A stretch of 64,000 nucleotides of DNA from Bryobacteraceae bacterium (GTDB lineage: Bacteria; Acidobacteriota; Terriglobia; Bryobacterales; Bryobacteraceae), in the NCBI GenBank assembly GCA_041394945.1, contig JAWKHH010000004.1, positions 496,001-560,000 on the forward strand. The letters run 5' to 3'. The number at the start of each line of letters is the position of its first letter. Position 1 is the first letter of the stretch. Below are positions 42,685-51,105 of the stretch, piece after piece. Both the position numbers and the translations under genes were made by a program. The notes under the pieces were generated by a model that was given only the letters and a program-made list of their open reading frames with translations, was not told the DNA's origin and did not search any database.

Positions 42685-45600
42685 ATGCGTAAGATCCGCG
42701 TTGAACTCGCATTGCTCGCGATCGCCCTCGCGCCGGCCGGGTTCTCCCAGACATCGAAAGCCCTTCTCACCGGGATTGTCACCGATGGAAGCGGCGCCGC
42801 CGTCGGAGGCGTCAAGATCACGGTCACCGATACCCAGCGCAATCTGGACTACGCCACCCAGAGCAACGACTCGGGGTTGTATCGCGTGATCGAGCTGACA
42901 CCGGGCCTGTATCGGGTCACCGCCGAATCGTCCGGCTTCCGGACCTACGTTCTCGAGTCTTTGCAGTTGTCCACTCAACAGAACGCCACACTCAACATCA
43001 CGCTCGAGATCGGCGCCGTCACCGAACGCGTGCAGGTCACATCCACGGGCCCGCTGCTCGAAGCTTCGAGCGCCACGCTCAGTTCGGTGGTCGAAAACAA
43101 GAAGATCATCGACCTGCCGCTGAACAACCGCAACGTCTATTCGCTGCTGCGGCTGGTGCCCGGCATCACGCCTTCCACGCCGAACCAGGAGAGCGACTTC
43201 TTCACCTCGACCATTCGCTTCTCGATCAACGGCGGCAAGGAATCCCTCAACGACATCCAGCTTGACGGCGTCACGGCAATGGTGCAGAGCGATATCCAGG
43301 GCATCTACGGGGCTTCGGCGATTCCGTCGGTGGAAGGCATCCAGGAGTTTCGCGTGCAGACCAACTCCTACACCGCCGAGTACGGCCGCAGCGGCGGCGG
43401 GCAGGTGACGATGGTCACCAAGTCCGGCAGCAACGAGTTTCACGGCAGCGCGTTCGAGTTCCTCCGCAACAGCGCGATGGACTCGACGAACTTCTTCCTC
43501 AACCGGTCCGGCGGAAAGAAGGCCGCGTTCCAGCAGCACCAATACGGCGTCAGCATCGGCGGGCCGGCGATCAAGGACAAGACGTTCTTCTTCGGCTTGT
43601 ACGAAAAGCGTCTGGTGAAATCCGGCAGCTTCGCGCAGTACACCGTGCCGACGGCGGAACAGCTCGGCGGCGATTTCTCGAACACCCGCGCGGCGAACGG
43701 CGCCCTCCGCGTGATCTACGATCCGTTCACCACGCAGGCCGATCCGAACCGCGCCGGCCAGTCCATCCGCACTCCGTTCGCGGGCAATCGCATTCCGGTT
43801 TCTATGTTCGACCCCGTTGCCGTGAAAGCCATGTCGCTGTGGCCGGCGCCGAACCAGACTGGCTTCGCCTTCACCAACCAGAACAACGTCGCGATCCAAA
43901 AAGTGCCCCGATCCCCCACCGACCGCGGCGACTTCAAGGTGGATCACAACTTCAGCCAGAATCGCCGCTTCTTCGTCCGCTACAACCGCTTCAAGCAGGC
44001 AACCGGCGCGTATGACTTCTGGGAAAACGGCGCGACTCCAAGCGACGGCATCATGTACTGGGGCTCCCATAACGGCGCCGTCGACTACACCGAGACCATC
44101 GGAACCGGGATGATCGTCAACCTCCGAGGCGGAGTGAGCCGGTTCAACGCGTGGCGCCCCGCGTTCTCCTACGGCTTCGACGTCACCACGCTCGGCCTGC
44201 CGCAGTCGCTCCAGTCGGTGGCGCAGAGCCACGGCGCGCCGCGCATTCCGCGTTTCGACGTCCAGGACTACACGTCAATCGGACCGAACAACGGCTCCAC
44301 CTATGGGAGCGACAACACGGCCTACACCGCCGTCGGCAACGTGACCAAGATCAACGGGCGGCACAGCATGAAGTTCGGCGCCGAGTGGCGGACGTTCACG
44401 CTCGGCTTCGCCCAGTTCGGGTCTTCGCCGGCGAACTTCTCCTTCACGCGCGCGATGACACAAGGTCCGGATCCCCGCGTCGCCAGCGGCGGCGACGGCT
44501 TTGCGTCGTTCCTGCTCGGCGCCGGCACCGGCGGCCAGGCCACGCATCGCATCAAGCCTGCCAACCTCAGCCGCTACTACGCGCTCTATGCGCAGGACGA
44601 GTTCAAGGTGAACGGCAAGCTCACGCTGAACTACGGGCTGCGCTACGAGATCGAAGGCGCCACCACGGAGCGGTACGACCAGCAAACCGTCATGGACCTC
44701 TTCATCAAGAACCCGCTCTCGGACTCCACCGGTCTCGATCTGCGCGGCGGCTATCTCTTCGCCGGCGAGGACCAGAGCCTCGGGCGCCGCGGCATTCGCA
44801 ACAAGGAGCACAAGTTCAACCCGCGCGTGGGTTTCGCCTATCAGGTCAACGCCAAGACGGTGATTCGCTCCGGCTACGGCATCTTCTACGGAGTGCCGAA
44901 GTTCGCCGCCACCGACCGCTGGACCGGGGCGCCCTACGCCAGCGCCACTCCGTGGCTCGCCACGCTCGACGGCATCACGCCCAACGAGCGGCTCGCCAAT
45001 CCGTTCCAAAGCGGGTTCGTGCTGCCGGTGGGCCGCGGGCCGGGTCTGCTCTCGGGCGTCGGTTTCGCGCTGAGCTCGGCCTGGGCCAGCGAAATGAAGA
45101 CTCCCTACAACCAGCAGTGGAACTTCACCATCCAGCGTCACCTCACCAACGAGACGATGATCGAGGTGGCCTACGCCGGCAACAAAGGGACGCACAACGA
45201 GATTCAGCAGGGCGACATCGGCCAGTTGACGCCCGACCTGATCACGCCCGCCAACAACCTGCTGCAACTGGTTCCGAATCCGTTCTTCGGGCTGATCGAT
45301 CCGAGCAGCGTGATGGGCCAGCGCACCGTGCAGCGTGGGCGGCTGCTGCGCGGGCGGTACGCGCAGTTCACGAGCGTCGGGCCGGGCTCGCCCGCCTGGG
45401 GAAGCTCGAACTACCATGCCCTGCAGACGCGGTTCGAACGCCGTTTCGGCGGCGGGACGAGCATCATGGTGTCCTACACGTGGTCGAAGACGATCGCCGA
45501 TTCCTCCGATGGAATCTGGAGCGACAGCCAGGGCACGCTTCGCAACTGGCATTGCCGCGCCTGCGAACGCTCGCTCAGCGCCTACGACGTGCCGCATCGG

Positions 45601-46134
45601 ATGGTGTACAACTTCAACTACGAACTGCCGTTCGGAAAGGGCAAGGCGATCGGGGCGAACTGGTCCTGGCTTCCCAACGCGATTCTTGGCGGATGGCAGA
45701 CGAACGGCATCCTGACGCTCGGTTCCGGCCAGCCGCTGATCTTCAGCCAGACGACGAACAACAGCTTCTCGTTCGGCGGATACCAGCGGCCGGATTCCAC
45801 CGGCGTCGACGCCAACATGGCCGACCGCTCGATCGCCAAGTGGTACGACACGACGCAGTTCAAGGTCGCGCCGAACTACACCTTCGGCAACCTCAGCCGC
45901 ACGCACTCGTCGCTGCGCAAGGATTGGACTCGCAACGTCGACTTTTCGATGTTCAAGAACCTGCGGTTCACGGAGCGGTTCAACCTCCAGTTCCGCGCCG
46001 AGGCGTTCAATCTCGCCAACACGCCGCTGTTCGGGAATCCGAACAACAACGTGGAGTCCGGGGCGTTCGGCACGATCACCTCGCAGGACAACCCGTCGCG
46101 TCAGATTCAGCTCGGCCTGAAGCTCCTGTTTTGA
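42685..46134 (+). CDS. Large Oar-like TonB-dependent receptor (second copy)
   Basis: A 1149-residue outer-membrane receptor. It has a signal peptide (LALLAIALAPAGFSQ), a carboxypeptidase-regulatory-like domain (LTGIVTDGSGAAVGGVKITV) and an Oar plug (IDLPLNNRNVYSLLRLVPG, EFRVQTNSYTAEYGRSGGGQV). A very long barrel ends in LGLKLLF. It has the same architecture as the protein at 9603 but clearly diverged in sequence, so it likely binds a different ligand. It has its own promoter and leader hairpin, and GGGAGG lies 5 nt before the ATG. Confidence 0.9.
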   Translation: MRKIRVELALLAIALAPAGFSQTSKALLTGIVTDGSGAAVGGVKITVTDTQRNLDYATQSNDSGLYRVIELTPGLYRVTAESSGFRTYVLESLQLSTQQNATLNITLEIGAVTERVQVTSTGPLLEASSATLSSVVENKKIIDLPLNNRNVYSLLRLVPGITPSTPNQESDFFTSTIRFSINGGKESLNDIQLDGVTAMVQSDIQGIYGASAIPSVEGIQEFRVQTNSYTAEYGRSGGGQVTMVTKSGSNEFHGSAFEFLRNSAMDSTNFFLNRSGGKKAAFQQHQYGVSIGGPAIKDKTFFFGLYEKRLVKSGSFAQYTVPTAEQLGGDFSNTRAANGALRVIYDPFTTQADPNRAGQSIRTPFAGNRIPVSMFDPVAVKAMSLWPAPNQTGFAFTNQNNVAIQKVPRSPTDRGDFKVDHNFSQNRRFFVRYNRFKQATGAYDFWENGATPSDGIMYWGSHNGAVDYTETIGTGMIVNLRGGVSRFNAWRPAFSYGFDVTTLGLPQSLQSVAQSHGAPRIPRFDVQDYTSIGPNNGSTYGSDNTAYTAVGNVTKINGRHSMKFGAEWRTFTLGFAQFGSSPANFSFTRAMTQGPDPRVASGGDGFASFLLGAGTGGQATHRIKPANLSRYYALYAQDEFKVNGKLTLNYGLRYEIEGATTERYDQQTVMDLFIKNPLSDSTGLDLRGGYLFAGEDQSLGRRGIRNKEHKFNPRVGFAYQVNAKTVIRSGYGIFYGVPKFAATDRWTGAPYASATPWLATLDGITPNERLANPFQSGFVLPVGRGPGLLSGVGFALSSAWASEMKTPYNQQWNFTIQRHLTNETMIEVAYAGNKGTHNEIQQGDIGQLTPDLITPANNLLQLVPNPFFGLIDPSSVMGQRTVQRGRLLRGRYAQFTSVGPGSPAWGSSNYHALQTRFERRFGGGTSIMVSYTWSKTIADSSDGIWSDSQGTLRNWHCRACERSLSAYDVPHRMVYNFNYELPFGKGKAIGANWSWLPNAILGGWQTNGILTLGSGQPLIFSQTTNNSFSFGGYQRPDSTGVDANMADRSIAKWYDTTQFKVAPNYTFGNLSRTHSSLRKDWTRNVDFSMFKNLRFTERFNLQFRAEAFNLANTPLFGNPNNNVESGAFGTITSQDNPSRQIQLGLKLLF

Positions 46135-46218
46135 TGAATGCCGGGATTCGCCTCTTAGCGCTTCTTTACGAATTCGAAGGAACCGGGCTTCCTCCGCGCC
46201 GCGTCACACGCCACAGAG

Positions 46219-46995
46219 ATGAAGAAGCGATACACAGTCCTCCTGATGGCGATGGCGGCCGGCGCCGCCATCGCGGCTCCCGTCGTCGACCCGGCCCGGC
46301 CTGACGCGCGCGCCATCGTCGACCGGGCCATCGACGCTCTCGGCGGCCAGCACTTCACCGGCATGCAGGATCGCACGCTCCATGCCTGGACCGGCGCCTG
46401 GCACGACGGCGTCGCCAAGCACGCCCGTACGCGTCTCGATACCCTCTACACCGCCGATGGCGTCCGCGAACGCCATACCTTCGACAAGAAGGAGACGCAC
46501 TGGCTTCTGTTCGCTGGCAACGAGGCCACCGAGGTTACGTTCCGCGGACAGCGTCCGCTGGCGCCGGAGAAGGCCGCGGCTCTGCGCGACGCCACGCCGG
46601 ACAACATCCTCGAGATCCTGCGCCACCGCACGGGCGAGCCCGGCTTCACGGCGACCTATCGCGGACCGGATATCTGCGAGAAACAGTCCGGCTACGTGGT
46701 TGACGTCGCCGCCTCCATCGACGATCCGCTGCTTACCGTTTGCTTCTCGCAAACCACTGGCCTCCCGATCAGCCAGACGGAGCGCAAAAGGGACCCGCAG
46801 TCCGGCCTGCCCTACGACTCGGTGATCGTGTTCTCGCGGTATACCGAGGCCGGCGGCGTCGTGTGGCCCCGGCACGTGGCGCGGCTGGAGGCGGGCGAGT
46901 TGGTTGGCGAACTCTTCGTCGAGGCGATGGAGGTAAACACGGGACTGCCCGCGGAGCGATTCTTCCTCCCGGTGGACCTTGCGCGCCTTCGCTAA
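46219..46995 (+). CDS. Secreted protein of unknown function (LolA/LolB-like length and pattern)
   Basis: A 258-residue protein with a signal peptide (YTVLLMAMAAGAAIAAP). The mature part begins with ARAIVDRAIDALGGQHF, a start shared by many Acidobacterial periplasmic proteins with a lipoprotein-carrier-like beta fold. It continues with beta strands and has two cysteines (ICEKQ and VCFSQ) that could form a disulfide. It lies 84 bases after the Oar-like receptor, perhaps in one transcript. No enzyme motif is visible. Confidence 0.7.
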   Translation: MKKRYTVLLMAMAAGAAIAAPVVDPARPDARAIVDRAIDALGGQHFTGMQDRTLHAWTGAWHDGVAKHARTRLDTLYTADGVRERHTFDKKETHWLLFAGNEATEVTFRGQRPLAPEKAAALRDATPDNILEILRHRTGEPGFTATYRGPDICEKQSGYVVDVAASIDDPLLTVCFSQTTGLPISQTERKRDPQSGLPYDSVIVFSRYTEAGGVVWPRHVARLEAGELVGELFVEAMEVNTGLPAERFFLPVDLARLR

Positions 46996-47049
46996 CTCTG
47001 CCTAACATGAGTTAACTCCGCCGCCGGGCGCGCAACCTTCGCGCCCGGC
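46993..47049. repeat. Palindrome and strong hairpin before the dihaem peroxidase gene
   Basis: TAACTC (46993-46998) is repeated in inverted form inside GAGTTAACTC (47009-47018), itself a perfect palindrome. Just downstream GCCGGGCGCG (47023-47032) pairs with CGCGCCCGGC (47040-47049) in a perfect 10-bp stem. The hairpin may terminate the upstream gene; the palindrome may be an operator. Confidence 0.5.
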
Positions 47050-47066
47050 CGGGGTTATCTTGTGCC

Positions 47067-48815
47067 ATGAGGGGCGATCTTAGGGGTTTCAAACTCTGGT
47101 GCGCCGGTTGGATTGCGCTGGCGGCGCTGCCGCACGTGACCGCCCAGCCGTTGCGTTCGCTGAAGACGGCGCCGGTTCCCGAGCCCGCCGGTCTCGCCGA
47201 GTACGTGGCCGAACGCGCGGCGCTGGTGGCGCTCGGCAAAGCGCTGTTCTGGGACATGCAGGCTGGCAGCGACGGACGAACCGCCTGCGCGACCTGCCAC
47301 TTCCACGCCGGCGCCGATCACCGTATCCAAAACCAGATCGTCGACCCCAACAATCCTTTCCCCGCCAACGCCCGCCTCAGCCTCGGCGGTTTCCCGCTGC
47401 GAAACCTGGTCGATCCCGGAGATCGCAACTCCGCCGTGATTTGGGATGCGGAGATGCGCGTAGGTTCGGCCGGACTCCTGCGAGGGCTGTTCGAAGGCGT
47501 CGTTCCCGGCCGGCCGGTGGATGCGGGCACGCAGTCGCTCGACCGGCCCGAGTTCTCGGTTGGCGGGCTGCAGGTGCGCCGCGTAACCGTGCGCAATGCC
47601 CCATCCGTAATCAACGCGGTGCACAGTGTCCGCAACTTCTGGGACGGGCGGGCCGAACGCGAGTTCAACGCGGCGGACCCGTTCGGCGACCGGTCGGGCT
47701 CAGCGCGTCCGGTGCTGCGAGTGGTCGACGGGCGGCTGGAACCGCATACGGTCCGCCTCGATCCGGCGAGCCTGGCGTCGCAGGCCTTGGGTCCGGTTCT
47801 GGACTCGCTCGAGATGTCGTACCAAGGCCGGACTTGGCCGGCCCTGGGCCGAAAGATGCTGAGCCTTGCTCCGCTCGCGTACCAGCGCGTTTCGACGTCC
47901 GATAGCGTGCTCGGCCCGATGGCGCGCACCGAGGGACGTGGGCTAGCCGAAGGCGTCACCTATCTGAGCATGGTGCGGAATGCGTTTCGGCGAGAGTTCT
48001 GGGAGTGGCTGGGGCCGGTGGCAGAGGCCGCTGGCGAGTATTCGCAGGCCGAGTACAACTTCCCACTGTTCTGGGGTCTGGCGATTCTCGCCTACGAATC
48101 GACCCTCGTTTCCGACGACGCGCCGTTCGACCGTTTCATGGATGGCGACGCCGGTGCGCTCTCCGGCCCCGAACTCGCCGGGATGCAGATCTTCCAGCAG
48201 AACGGCCGGTGCACACAGTGTCATGGCGGCGCCGAGTTCTCAGCGGCGGGCTTCAGCGCGGCGCAGCAGGGCAGGCGCGGCAACGCGGGACGCGCTTTCC
48301 AGCGTACCGGCGTGAGAACGGCGGTCGAAGACGGCGGTCGCGGCAATGGCAACTTCCGGTCCATCCAACTGCGCAACGTCGAACTCACCGGGCCTTTCTT
48401 TCATAACGGCGGCCAGGCGACCCTCGAGCAGGTGATCGAATTCTATTCGCGGGGCGGCGACTTCGCGCCGAACAATCTGCGCCCGTTCAACGCCAACGCC
48501 ACACAGCGGTCCAACCTCGTGGCGTTCCTGAAATCGCTCACCGACGACCGGGTGCGATTCGAGCGCGCGCCGTTCGATCATCCGGAGCTGTGCGTTCCAT
48601 CCGGGCACATCGAAGAGCAACCGGGCGTGCTGCAGGCGGGCGCGCTCGCCGGATTCCCTCGCGCCGCCGCCGAGCGATGGCTGTCGGTGCCGGCCGTTGG
48701 CGCGGGAGGGAACAGCGTCCCTCTGCAGGACTTCAAGGAACTGTTGACGGGCGCCGGCGCGGATGGAACCCGCGCGCACGCGATGCAGATCCCGTGCGCC
48801 GCGCCGCTTCCTTAG
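47067..48815 (+). CDS. Dihaem cytochrome c peroxidase/MauG-family protein
   Basis: A 582-residue periplasmic protein with a signal peptide ending near VTAQ. It has two c-type haem sites: C74-A-T-C77-H78 near the N-terminus (ACATCHFHAG), and CTQCHGGAEF at about residue 382. GRAEREFNAADPFGDRS and FFHNGGQATLEQVIEFY are typical of the CcpA/MauG family, which reduces peroxide or oxidises protein-bound amino acids. It is about 200 residues longer than standard peroxidases, which favours the MauG-like side group. TATCTT ends 5 bases before the ATG and no Shine-Dalgarno is present. Confidence 0.85.
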   Translation: MRGDLRGFKLWCAGWIALAALPHVTAQPLRSLKTAPVPEPAGLAEYVAERAALVALGKALFWDMQAGSDGRTACATCHFHAGADHRIQNQIVDPNNPFPANARLSLGGFPLRNLVDPGDRNSAVIWDAEMRVGSAGLLRGLFEGVVPGRPVDAGTQSLDRPEFSVGGLQVRRVTVRNAPSVINAVHSVRNFWDGRAEREFNAADPFGDRSGSARPVLRVVDGRLEPHTVRLDPASLASQALGPVLDSLEMSYQGRTWPALGRKMLSLAPLAYQRVSTSDSVLGPMARTEGRGLAEGVTYLSMVRNAFRREFWEWLGPVAEAAGEYSQAEYNFPLFWGLAILAYESTLVSDDAPFDRFMDGDAGALSGPELAGMQIFQQNGRCTQCHGGAEFSAAGFSAAQQGRRGNAGRAFQRTGVRTAVEDGGRGNGNFRSIQLRNVELTGPFFHNGGQATLEQVIEFYSRGGDFAPNNLRPFNANATQRSNLVAFLKSLTDDRVRFERAPFDHPELCVPSGHIEEQPGVLQAGALAGFPRAAAERWLSVPAVGAGGNSVPLQDFKELLTGAGADGTRAHAMQIPCAAPLP

Positions 48816-49071
48816 CGGCCCGTGGCTAAAGTCCCGTGGGTCGCGCGGCACGGGATCTGCGCCCGCAGGCGAGACGCGAGGCGGAAGCAATGCGGATTTA
48901 TTTCGAGCGACGAGCACCAAAGCATGCGGGCGCAAACCCCGGCTGCCCAAAGGGTTGCGGCGGCATGGGGCCATCTGCTTCGTTGTGGCTCCGGAGAGAT
49001 GGCCCGCATCGCCGGCCTCGCATCTGGCCCCATGGCGCTCGCAATGCGGCCCACGCCTAGTAAACGGGTTG
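48816..49071. other. Intergenic region with inverted repeats
   Basis: Spacer between two converging genes. CATGGGGCC near 48964 and GGCCCCATG near 49027 are inverted copies. The stretch also has GCAATGCGG near both ends (about 48889 and 49040). No gene or terminator with a U-tract was found. Confidence 0.4.
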
Positions 49072-50172
49072 CTAGTAAACGCCTTCGACGACTTTGCCGC
49101 CCATGCGTGAAAACGGCCGCACGTTGCGCACGCCGTCCCACGGAAACTGCTCGCACGGAGGCTCGCGCTCGCATTCGTCGCGCTCGAGAAAACGCGGGAT
49201 GAACGTCTCGCGCGTGAGCGTGGTTAACCGGACGCGGCCGGTGCCGCCGTACTCGACGCGGCGCTCCGGATTGTCCGGATCCACCACCTCCAGCACCGCT
49301 CGCGGATTCGGCGGATAGTAGATGATCGCCCAGTCGTCTTCGGGGGAGGGCTTGCGGTGCACGGCGAGACCCATGAGTGTGTTGCCGTAGGTCGGCGCGA
49401 AGTAGATGTCGGGGCCGAGCAATTCCTCGACGGCGCGCCGGTGGAACTCCGGCGTCATCTCCGTGCCTCCGCAGAATACGCCCGTGATTCCGGCGCGCCG
49501 CAGGTTCACCTTGTCACACAGCGCTTCGAGAAGCTTCGGCGTGGTGAACATGCAGCGGACGTTGTCGTGCGCGCGGAGGATGGTGAGCGCCTGATCGATC
49601 ACATGCTGCTTGTAGCGCTCCATCCAGGCCATCTGGCCGTTCTTGATCAGCTTGATCACCCAGCGCGGGTCGAGATCGAGCCCGAAGCAGATTCCGCCGC
49701 GATACTGCGCCAGGTGTTCCACGGCCAGCCGCAGCCGGCGCGGACCGGAGGGGCCAACTGAGATCCAATCGGCGCCCTTGGGGAAATACTCGTCCGGCAG
49801 CGTGGCGCTGAACTGTTCGTAGTCCTCGCGCCAGTCGTTGATCTGTACGCGCGATTTCGGGATGCCGGTGGAGCCGCCGGTCTCGAACACGTAGACGGGC
49901 TTTGCGGCCAGGCCCTTCGGAACCCAGCGGCTCACCGGGCCGCCGCGCAGCCAGTCGTCCTCGAACCACGGGAACTTGTCGAGATCCGCATAGGAATGCA
50001 CTTCGGCGATCGGGTCCCAGCCGAGCTTCGCCTTGTAGTCGAGCCAGAAGGGCGATCCCGTCTCGGGGCTGAAATGCCAGCGGACGATTTCGCGAACGTG
50101 CGCATCCAGCTTTTCGCGCGCGGCGGCGGTAGCGGCGGAAACGTCCGCGCTAGGATGGAGGGCGGTTGACAT
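49072..50172 (-). CDS. Phenylacetate-CoA ligase-like adenylate-forming enzyme
   Basis: A 366-residue adenylate-forming protein. The phosphate-binding motif is ETGGSTGIPKSRV, with the next conserved elements GGTEMTPEF and YGNTLMGLAV, and TGRVRLTTLTRETFIPRFLERDE before the C-terminus. It lacks the long C-terminal domain with the second catalytic lysine found in complete CoA ligases, so it may only adenylate its acid or need a partner. TATACT lies 7 bases before the ATG, which suggests a leaderless message. A longer start at 50211 would overlap the divergent gene. Confidence 0.75.
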   Translation of the reverse strand: MSTALHPSADVSAATAAAREKLDAHVREIVRWHFSPETGSPFWLDYKAKLGWDPIAEVHSYADLDKFPWFEDDWLRGGPVSRWVPKGLAAKPVYVFETGGSTGIPKSRVQINDWREDYEQFSATLPDEYFPKGADWISVGPSGPRRLRLAVEHLAQYRGGICFGLDLDPRWVIKLIKNGQMAWMERYKQHVIDQALTILRAHDNVRCMFTTPKLLEALCDKVNLRRAGITGVFCGGTEMTPEFHRRAVEELLGPDIYFAPTYGNTLMGLAVHRKPSPEDDWAIIYYPPNPRAVLEVVDPDNPERRVEYGGTGRVRLTTLTRETFIPRFLERDECEREPPCEQFPWDGVRNVRPFSRMGGKVVEGVY

Positions 50173-50200
50173 CAGTATGAGTATAATTCGTGCAACTGCG

Positions 50201-51070
50201 ATGACGGCCATCCCTCTTCTCGCCGCCTCTGCCGGTCTCGAAGACCGCGTGGAGCACCTGTACGCCGATTCGAACGGCGTGAAGATCCACTACGCCGCGC
50301 TTGGTCCGAAAGAGGCGCCGCTCGTTGTGATGATCCACGGCTTTCCCGATTTCTGGTACTCGTGGCGTCACCAGATGGACGCGCTTGCCAAGACGCATCG
50401 CGTGGCGGCGCTGGACCTGCGCGGCTACAACCTCAGCGACAAGCCAGATGGCGTTGAGAACTACGATATGAAACTGCTCGCCGGCGATGTGCTGGCCGTG
50501 ATTCGTCACGCCGGCCGGGAACGCGCCGTCGTGGCGGGCCACGATTGGGGCGGCGCCATCGCCTGGTCCGTGGCGATGTTCGCTCCGCAGGCGGTGGAGC
50601 GGCTGATCGTGGTGAATCTGCCCCATCCGCGCGGGCTCGGGCGTGAGTTGGCCAACAACCCGGAACAACAGAAGAACTCGCAATACGCGCGGGACTTTCA
50701 GCAGCCGGGCGCGCACGAGAAGCTGACTCCCGAAATGCTCGCGGGCTTCGCCGTTCCCGAGTCCGAACGGCCGAAATATATCGAGGCCTTCCGGCGCTCG
50801 AGCTTCGAGGCGATGCTCAACTACTACAAGCGCAACTACCCGCGTCCGCCTTACCGCGAGCCCGAGGGGGATATGCCGAAAGTGAACGTGCCGGTGCTGC
50901 TGTTTCACGGACTGAAAGACCGCGCGCTGCTGCCTGCGGCGCTCAATGGCACGTGGGAATGGGTGGGCTCCGAACTAACGCTCGTGACCCTGCCCGATGC
51001 CGGGCACTGGTCGCATTGGGATGCGGCGGACCGGGTTACAGCGGCGATGGCCGCGTGGCTCGCGCGGTAA
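50201..51070 (+). CDS. Alpha/beta hydrolase, epoxide hydrolase-like
   Basis: A 289-residue alpha/beta hydrolase. The oxyanion motif is HGFPDFWYSW, and the nucleophile aspartate is in GHDWGGAIAW, as in soluble epoxide hydrolases and haloalkane dehalogenases. The acid is in HGLKDRALLP and the histidine in DAGHWSHWD. The tyrosines expected in the epoxide hydrolase cap (NYYKRNYP) are present, which favours that activity. The start at 50201 follows TATAAT (50182-50187) by 13 bases. ATG 50177 would precede that box. It diverges from the ligase gene. Confidence 0.85.
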   Translation: MTAIPLLAASAGLEDRVEHLYADSNGVKIHYAALGPKEAPLVVMIHGFPDFWYSWRHQMDALAKTHRVAALDLRGYNLSDKPDGVENYDMKLLAGDVLAVIRHAGRERAVVAGHDWGGAIAWSVAMFAPQAVERLIVVNLPHPRGLGRELANNPEQQKNSQYARDFQQPGAHEKLTPEMLAGFAVPESERPKYIEAFRRSSFEAMLNYYKRNYPRPPYREPEGDMPKVNVPVLLFHGLKDRALLPAALNGTWEWVGSELTLVTLPDAGHWSHWDAADRVTAAMAAWLAR

Positions 51071-51105
51071 CCGCCGCCGCTCCCGGCCATGGTACTTTTG
51101 TCCTG

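Noticed and set aside
42661..44232. Minus-strand frame opposite the second Oar-like receptor
   Set aside because: Same reason as other antisense frames; low-complexity alanine/valine/arginine-rich product.
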